This document shows positions 59,507 to 64,000 of a stretch of DNA of 64,000 nucleotides, in pieces. The stretch covers positions 62,001 to 126,000 of the forward strand of contig CANBFE010000006.1 of NCBI GenBank assembly GCA_947367855.1, read 5' to 3'. The notes under the pieces were generated by a model that saw only the letters and a program-made list of their open reading frames with translations, did no database searches and was not told the origin of the DNA. Origin of the DNA: an uncultured Lachnospiraceae bacterium (lineage in GTDB: Bacteria; Bacillota; Clostridia; Lachnospirales; Lachnospiraceae). Numbering within the stretch: position 1 is the first letter of the stretch; each line of letters opens with the position of its first letter. Made by a program: the position numbers and the translations under genes.

Positions 59507-59580
59507 AGAACGAGTGAGCGCTTCTGCAAAGCCAGGACAGAAAACGGCATACAATAGAAGCTGTGCGCTCACAAGTATAT
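59507..59580. repeat. Palindromic intergenic repeat, copy A
   Basis: About 74 bases bounded by GTGAGCGC (59514-59521) and GCGCTCAC (59565-59572), with inner GCTTCT/AGAAGC pairs. On the minus strand it begins TATACTTGTGAGCGC and ends GCGCTCACTCGTTCTA, with TGCCGTTTTCTG and CCTGGCTTTGC between. The same order of blocks recurs at 63768-63834. It lies within the 5' leader of rarA. Confidence 0.7.
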
Positions 59581-59585
59581 TCCTC

Positions 59586-59614
59586 ATTATACATGGCCTT
59601 CTCTCAAATTACAA
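59586..59614 (-). promoter_or_regulatory. Promoter of rarA
   Basis: TTGTAA (59614-59609), a 17-base spacer and TATAAT (59591-59586) on the minus strand. The start would be near 59579, so the repeat element becomes part of the transcript leader. Confidence 0.7.
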
Positions 59615-59648
59615 CATCATAAATTCCGGAAGCAAAAGGATGCAGCAG

Positions 59649-61862
59649 TCACTCCTCCTGTATTTCTCCGGTATCGTCATGCAGCAGATAAACCCTGCTT
59701 TCCTCTTTCCTGCTATAGCAAATGACATGATAAAGCTGTCCCTCTCTCTCCGTCAGACCATCATAATAAATATAATCTCGCTCCCATGCCCTTGTCTGCA
59801 TTCCGCTGTCTGTTTCTTCCGCCTCATTCTCCTCTGTTCCCGGAACAACAACATAATAATCCGGCAGTTCCACCCCTTTCAGCAGTTCATATCCTGTCTT
59901 CTGCCATGCCGCATAAGGCAAATCCGCTTTTTCCCCATTGGGGACCATGGCCTTCACGAATTGATCCAGGGCCTCCTTTGCGGTTATGTCTGTATCCAGT
60001 TTTTCCTCATATATGTTGTAGGACGCATCATACAGTTCCATCCGGGGAAAAGCCTTATGAACAGGATGCTCCGCGTCTGCCAGATCAACCCTTACCATGC
60101 GGAAACCATCCATGGCAATGGCATAGGAGACCCAGGTATCATTTTTCCCATCCGTTACAGTCACATCATAACCGTCGGCAAAACGGCTGTCTCCCACACG
60201 GATGCTCTTTGCCTGCTCCAGTTTCCCATTTTGGCAGCAGTAAATCTCCGTGGCAGTCATACCGGTACTGCTTCCCCAACTTTGCTTCAGCATCAGGTAA
60301 CCGTCCCCCATAAAAATGCCGCGGTAGGGATCTCCCCGCATTCCGCCGGCATCTGCGCCGCTTACATAAGGCACTTCGGTCATTTCCTGCATGGAACCGT
60401 CTTTTTGCTGCAGCAGGACATACAGACGCCGGGTATCCGCAAATAATTGGTCTTGGTCCTGCTCCCCAAATGTCCCGTCTATCACAAAGGCCAGATCCAT
60501 TCTGCCGTCACCGTCCAAATCCCCTTCCGCAGCATCAATGCATGTATATTCCGTAATGTCTGGATGCTCTTTTTCGATCCAGGCTTCTGCAAATTCTGTT
60601 TTTTCATCTATTGGCTCACTGCTTTTCCAGGAAAGCAGGGGCACCTCCCACACAGGCTGCAAATCGGTACAGGGATTTCCGAATACAGACGCGAACATCA
60701 GTTCTTCTTTTCCTGCCAAAGGCGACAAATCCGAAATTCTGTTGTCCGAAAGTCCTGCCTGGTTCAAATGTGTCAGGCCGCCCAGGGCGGAGAGATCGCT
60801 GATCTCATTTCCGTCCAAAGCCAGATCATAGAGATTTGTCAGACTCTCCAATGGCGAAATATCCCTGATCTGATTTTCAGCCAGTCCCAACCGCTCCAAT
60901 TTGGTCAGGCCTGTCAACGGGGTCAGGTCTGTAATGGAATTCGTATTCAGGTTGATGCTGTGAAGTTCTGTTAATTCCCTTACAAAAGCAATATCCCGGA
61001 TTCCGCAGTTCTGCAATCCCAGGTCCTGCAGACTGCCAAGCTTTCCCACTGTTTCCATATTCCTGGCATGGAAATTGCCGCCAAGCGCCAGTTCCACCAA
61101 TCCCTGCAGATTCTCCAACACAGCAAGGTCTTCAACCTTCGTCTCATACAGGGACAGCCGTTCCAACTGCGGCATATCTTTCAAAAATTCCATGTCTTTA
61201 ACCTGGCAGTTTGGCAGATATAGTTCCGTAATCTGTTTCATCTCTGCCAGAAAGGAAAGATCCATCTCTTCTTTGGCAGAATTTATGCAGAGTTCCCGCA
61301 GCCCGGAAAGTCCGGCAATGGGGGTAAAATCCGCAACCCCGGAACCCTCCCAGGAATCAAAATCAATCACCAGGCTTTTCAGATTCGGCAGATAAGACAG
61401 AGCTTCCAGAGAGTGCAGCGTGCTTCTGCTGGCAGGCCTCTTCAATACCAGTTCTTCACACTGATTCAGCCTGTCCAGAATCCGTTCCTCCGTATCCTGG
61501 CTGTCAATGTCCGCCTCATACCACACACAATCCCGGAACCCCTCATCCCTGATCAGACGGGCCAGTATCTGTTGCGCGCTGCCTTCTTCGCTTCGTTCTT
61601 CGCTGCTTTCCTCTGACGCCTCCGACATAGGTGCAGGGCTTTCCGAGACTGCTGCATCCGGCATAAATGCAGGGCTTTCCGAGACTGCTGTCTCCGGCAT
61701 AAATGCAGGGCTTTCCGGGACTGCTGCCTCCCACGTCTCCCCGTGTTCCTGTCCTGCACCCCGGTCTGGACCCGGCTGACTGCATCCGGTCAGAAGCAAA
61801 ACGCAAAGCAGGATCCGGACACCCCTTTTCCACCTGTCTTTCCTCTTAAGAGATTTACGCAT
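59649..61862 (-). CDS. Leucine-rich-repeat lipoprotein, 737 aa
   Basis: A lipoprotein signal with lipobox LLTGC (Cys27) is followed by a Ser/Pro/Glu-rich linker that contains three 12-residue tandem repeats (residues 46-81). About eleven internalin-like leucine-rich repeats of roughly 22 residues (about 140-400; for example LTKLERLGLAENQIRDISPL) come next. The C-terminal half holds DGDGRMDLAFVIDG (FG-GAP/VCBS-like) and a beta-rich region without a known name. It is expected on the outer face of the membrane, binding proteins or surface polymers. AAGGGG, 6 bases before the ATG at 61862, lies in the end of the HAD gene, only 3 bases upstream, so the two are co-transcribed. Confidence 0.85.
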   Translation of the reverse strand: MRKSLKRKDRWKRGVRILLCVLLLTGCSQPGPDRGAGQEHGETWEAAVPESPAFMPETAVSESPAFMPDAAVSESPAPMSEASEESSEERSEEGSAQQILARLIRDEGFRDCVWYEADIDSQDTEERILDRLNQCEELVLKRPASRSTLHSLEALSYLPNLKSLVIDFDSWEGSGVADFTPIAGLSGLRELCINSAKEEMDLSFLAEMKQITELYLPNCQVKDMEFLKDMPQLERLSLYETKVEDLAVLENLQGLVELALGGNFHARNMETVGKLGSLQDLGLQNCGIRDIAFVRELTELHSINLNTNSITDLTPLTGLTKLERLGLAENQIRDISPLESLTNLYDLALDGNEISDLSALGGLTHLNQAGLSDNRISDLSPLAGKEELMFASVFGNPCTDLQPVWEVPLLSWKSSEPIDEKTEFAEAWIEKEHPDITEYTCIDAAEGDLDGDGRMDLAFVIDGTFGEQDQDQLFADTRRLYVLLQQKDGSMQEMTEVPYVSGADAGGMRGDPYRGIFMGDGYLMLKQSWGSSTGMTATEIYCCQNGKLEQAKSIRVGDSRFADGYDVTVTDGKNDTWVSYAIAMDGFRMVRVDLADAEHPVHKAFPRMELYDASYNIYEEKLDTDITAKEALDQFVKAMVPNGEKADLPYAAWQKTGYELLKGVELPDYYVVVPGTEENEAEETDSGMQTRAWERDYIYYDGLTEREGQLYHVICYSRKEESRVYLLHDDTGEIQEE
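61620..61727 (-). repeat. Tandem 36-base repeat inside the LRR lipoprotein gene
   Basis: Three consecutive 36-base units encode AAVPESPAFMPE, TAVSESPAFMPD and AAVSESPAPMSE (residues 46-81). The near identity at the DNA level suggests recent expansion; copy number could vary between strains and change the length of the stalk. Confidence 0.85.
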
Positions 61863-61865
61863 CCA

Positions 61866-62687
61866 TTACCCCTTTCCACAGCGAAAATTCCGGGCAAGCC
61901 ATTGGGCAACGCCATCTTCCTCGTTGGATAAAATAATATCCGTAGCGTATTTTTTTAAATCTTCATGGGCATTTTCAACTGCATAAGCTTCATCCGCCAA
62001 TTCAAACAGATCTATATCATTTTTTCCATCTCCGAAAGCAACTATTTTTTCACATCCAAGCAGTGCCTTTAACTGCCTTACGGCATTTGCCTTCGAGGCG
62101 TGAAACGGCATGATTTCCAGCCACTGTTCCTTTGTATACATTTCAGTCTGATACACACAATGAAACACATCTTTATATTTTTCATACAATGGTTTCAGCT
62201 TGTCGTTGCTGTCTATACAGGTGATATAGAAAAGACTTCCTGCTTTCAAATCAGAGACTGCCTTCACTGCATTCGTACGAATATCTCCTTTTCTGCTGGC
62301 AAGAAATCTCCTCATTCCCTCTGTACACAATTCAGGCACAAATGAAAATTTCTCCTTCCCCTCAATATAAGCATATACGATGGGATAAACCTGATTTTCA
62401 AATAAATCATTCAGCACTTCATACACGGAAGTCTCAAAATAGTTTGCAATCAGGATATCTTCCGTCACATTATCAACTACAAATGCTCCATTATATACAA
62501 TTAACGGAATGTTACAGCTGATCCCGTCCGTCACTTTTTTCGCAGTCACCAAAGAACGGGCGGTTGCATAGCAGAAAAGCATCCCCCGTTCCGTCAAATC
62601 ATTTATCACATGATTCGTAAAATGGGAAGTTCTCTCATTATTTCTCAACAAAGTTCCGTCCAGATCGGATACATATAAAGTTCTCAT
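61866..62687 (-). CDS. Cof-type HAD-IIB family phosphatase, 273 aa
   Basis: Haloacid-dehalogenase-fold hydrolase with motif I DLDGTLL (residues 8-14), the C2-type cap domain, and motifs III-IV KANAVRQLKALLGCEKIVAFGDGKNDIDLFELAD. Cof-type enzymes hydrolyse sugar phosphates, pyridoxal phosphate and related metabolites; the substrate here is unknown. AGGAG stands 7 bases before the ATG at 62687. It is co-oriented with the LRR lipoprotein (3 bases) and with the possible toroid protein (33 bases upstream). Confidence 0.92.
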   Translation of the reverse strand: MRTLYVSDLDGTLLRNNERTSHFTNHVINDLTERGMLFCYATARSLVTAKKVTDGISCNIPLIVYNGAFVVDNVTEDILIANYFETSVYEVLNDLFENQVYPIVYAYIEGKEKFSFVPELCTEGMRRFLASRKGDIRTNAVKAVSDLKAGSLFYITCIDSNDKLKPLYEKYKDVFHCVYQTEMYTKEQWLEIMPFHASKANAVRQLKALLGCEKIVAFGDGKNDIDLFELADEAYAVENAHEDLKKYATDIILSNEEDGVAQWLARNFRCGKG

Positions 62688-62720
62688 GCTTTTTCTCCTG
62701 CCTCCCCTGGGTCAGCTTTT

Positions 62721-63716
62721 TCAGCCTTCTGTATTATTGTCAATATATTGTTTTAAAAAGTCCAGTATTTCAATTGTACAGTCCACCACCCGATTGTGTC
62801 TATAATTTCTGTTACAGGAAAAATATCCGAAATATCCCCATGGGTCCTTAACCTGGGTTCCCCAGTCCCATAACCCGTCTTCCCGCGCATTTTCCATAAT
62901 CCAGTCAACAGCGCCTTTCAGGTATAACGCAGAACCTCTGAACTGATTGATATAATTGAATGTCTTAAACCACCTTCTCGTCTTCTCATACATAAACTTC
63001 TCCGGAAGGGTGTCGGGCGTCTTATCCCAAATATATCCGTTTTCGCAGGCATTGCGCCCCAAATGCCGCAGCATGGCATTTTCAAGAGAAACGTCAATTT
63101 CCTCCCGCCGCTTTAACAGCAATTCACTCTGCATGGGCACCAGCCTGCTTTCCCTGGTGAGAAACACATCATGCTGTGCTGCCTGGTCCCTCTCATAGGA
63201 ATATTCCCCATCCTCATAAGCCCTGCCTGCTATGAACAGCCATTGACGCCATGTTTCATCGCATATCCGGGAATGCGGTGTAATGGCTTCCAACAGATTG
63301 CATACCCTGGCCCTATTCCATGGAACGGCACGTTCATTTTTCCCCCCAATTTTTTCATGGCCTGTACCCAGAAGCAGTTCTTCCAGATATTCCTTTGCCA
63401 TAAACAAAATATCCCGATCCTCCACGGTCAGCCCTATGTACAGGCAACGCTCAATTCCCACACTGGACGTAGGTATTTTTGCCTTCACGGAATAATCTTT
63501 TGACTGAAAAGATCCCCACCCGCCATAGCTGTCCTGTGTCTGATACATCTCCTCCACAATATCGCTTTTCAAAAAAGCTTTCCTCAAAAGGGACAGTTCG
63601 CTGTCCCCGTAAGGAACATCCAAAATAGAAAACTTTACCTTGTATTGGACTGCAGGATATTCACAAAAATCAAGAAGGGCCTTTACATTCGGTTTGATAT
63701 CTTCATATGTAATCAT
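62721..63716 (-). CDS. Protein of unknown function, possible alpha-toroid (prenyltransferase/cyclase-like) fold, 331 aa
   Basis: I cannot name the family. The spacing of aromatic-Gly motifs, QDSYGGWGSFQ (about 60-70) and REDGLWDWGTQVKDPWGYF (about 276-294) followed by a helix with VVDCTIEILDFLKQ, recalls the repeated helical pairs of the terpenoid cyclase/prenyltransferase toroid. No catalytic DxDD or zinc-ligand motif is visible, so an enzyme activity is not claimed. It is soluble with no signal peptide. AGGG lies about 11 bases before the ATG at 63716. It precedes the HAD phosphatase gene and may share its transcript. Confidence 0.55.
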   Translation of the reverse strand: MITYEDIKPNVKALLDFCEYPAVQYKVKFSILDVPYGDSELSLLRKAFLKSDIVEEMYQTQDSYGGWGSFQSKDYSVKAKIPTSSVGIERCLYIGLTVEDRDILFMAKEYLEELLLGTGHEKIGGKNERAVPWNRARVCNLLEAITPHSRICDETWRQWLFIAGRAYEDGEYSYERDQAAQHDVFLTRESRLVPMQSELLLKRREEIDVSLENAMLRHLGRNACENGYIWDKTPDTLPEKFMYEKTRRWFKTFNYINQFRGSALYLKGAVDWIMENAREDGLWDWGTQVKDPWGYFGYFSCNRNYRHNRVVDCTIEILDFLKQYIDNNTEG

Positions 63717-63767
63717 CTCTTTTTCCCTAATTTATACCCAAAAACGCAAATAATTGCCGTCTGCACA

Positions 63768-63834
63768 GTATAACGAGTGAACGCATCGGCAATCCAGAGC
63801 TGAAAGCGGCAATTAAATGCGTTCACGAGTATAA
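63768..63834. repeat. Palindromic intergenic repeat, copy B
   Basis: The perfect 10-bp arms GTGAACGCAT (63777-63786) and ATGCGTTCAC (63817-63826) are flanked by TATA-containing ends. On the minus strand the inner blocks TTGCCGCTTTCAG and CTCTGGATTGC align with those of copy A. It lies in the 176-base space between the toroid-like gene and the gene at the window edge; nothing else is evident in that space. Confidence 0.7.
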
Positions 63835-63892
63835 ATCGCCTTTGCGATATCATTCTATCCTATGGCCTTGAGGAACCGTTATCGCACACTTT

Positions 63893-64000
63893 TTACCTCT
63901 CCCTCATTTTCACAGGCAGCATCAAATCAATCTGCCCGGGAAGGCCGTCCTCTTTCCACCCGTTATGCGCGGCATACACCCAGTTCAGGTGTTCCTCCAG
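63893..64000 (-). CDS. C-terminal end of an unidentified gene (cut by window edge)
   Basis: The frame is open from the window edge to a TAA at 63895-63893 and gives 35 residues with the segments LEEHLNWVYAAHNGW and GLPGQIDLMLPVKMRER. This is too little to assign a family. It is read on the same strand as its downstream neighbours and ends before the palindromic repeat. Confidence 0.45.
   Translation of the reverse strand: MEEHLNWVYAAHNGWKEDGLPGQIDLMLPVKMRER

Noticed and set aside
58716..60446. A 576-codon plus-strand frame across rarA, its leader and the LRR gene
   Set aside because: It crosses two genes, a promoter and a palindromic repeat; no homology is apparent.
1..64000. CRISPR array, insertion sequence, prophage or integrase
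   Set aside because: No regularly spaced repeats, transposase, recombinase or phage structural genes were seen in the window.

Overview
The window looks like a stretch of chromosome from a Gram-positive anaerobic Clostridia, most likely Lachnospiraceae (family-level inference). The grounds are roughly 50% GC with AT-rich intergenic spaces, strong AGGAGG-type ribosome binding sites, near-consensus TTGACA-17-TATAAT promoters, a T-box leader, and the conserved order ispF, cysE, cysS, mini-RNase III, rlmB, sigH. Both window edges cut a minus-strand gene. I see no insertion sequence, prophage or CRISPR array. Nearly all genes are on the minus strand; only four are on the plus strand.

1-2602 (minus): a rhomboid-like membrane protein without visible catalytic residues, a sigma-70-like protein lacking region 4, an unknown protein and the start of an M16 peptidase. 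2880-7172 (plus): a 1430-residue double-ATPase protein of the 2-hydroxyacyl-CoA dehydratase activase family. 7255-14865: two MATE transporters, a small coiled-coil protein, a SNF2-type helicase, a candidate small RNA at 14050-14128 and a TetR regulator. 14907-19045: a one-component RND transporter upstream of that TetR gene, with a promoter and palindromic operator.

19106-24278: sigH, rlmB, mrnC, cysS and cysE behind a T-box leader whose apparent specifier codon is UGC (Cys), then ispF. 24296-38561: a DEAD-box helicase, an acetyltransferase, a YfhO-type membrane protein, a glutamine-amidotransferase-like hydrolase, a DUF2974-type hydrolase, an exonuclease/zinc-ribbon fusion, recJ, rlmD, tRNA-Pro(AGG), an unknown protein and an OFA-family transporter.

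38621-53718 is the most remarkable part: a nine-gene minus-strand operon with a clear promoter and a terminator. In transcription order it encodes a two-helix acidic membrane protein, a membrane-anchored vWA protein, a large tubulin/FtsZ-like protein, a large helical protein, a small beta-rich protein, a zinc-ribbon P-loop GTPase, a GTPase-associated-type protein with C-terminal membrane helices, a second membrane vWA protein and a zinc-ribbon membrane protein. It reads as a membrane-tethered cytoskeletal/GTPase apparatus with two predicted extracytoplasmic vWA domains. Its function is unknown to me.

53796-55395: a PadR regulator with a symmetric operator around its own promoter, a DUF2812-type protein and a small anchored protein. 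55466-64000: a hairpin-rich spacer, an ABC transporter pair, rarA, an LRR lipoprotein with tandem repeats, a HAD phosphatase, a possible alpha-toroid protein, and two copies of a 65-75 bp palindromic intergenic repeat (59507-59580 and 63768-63834).
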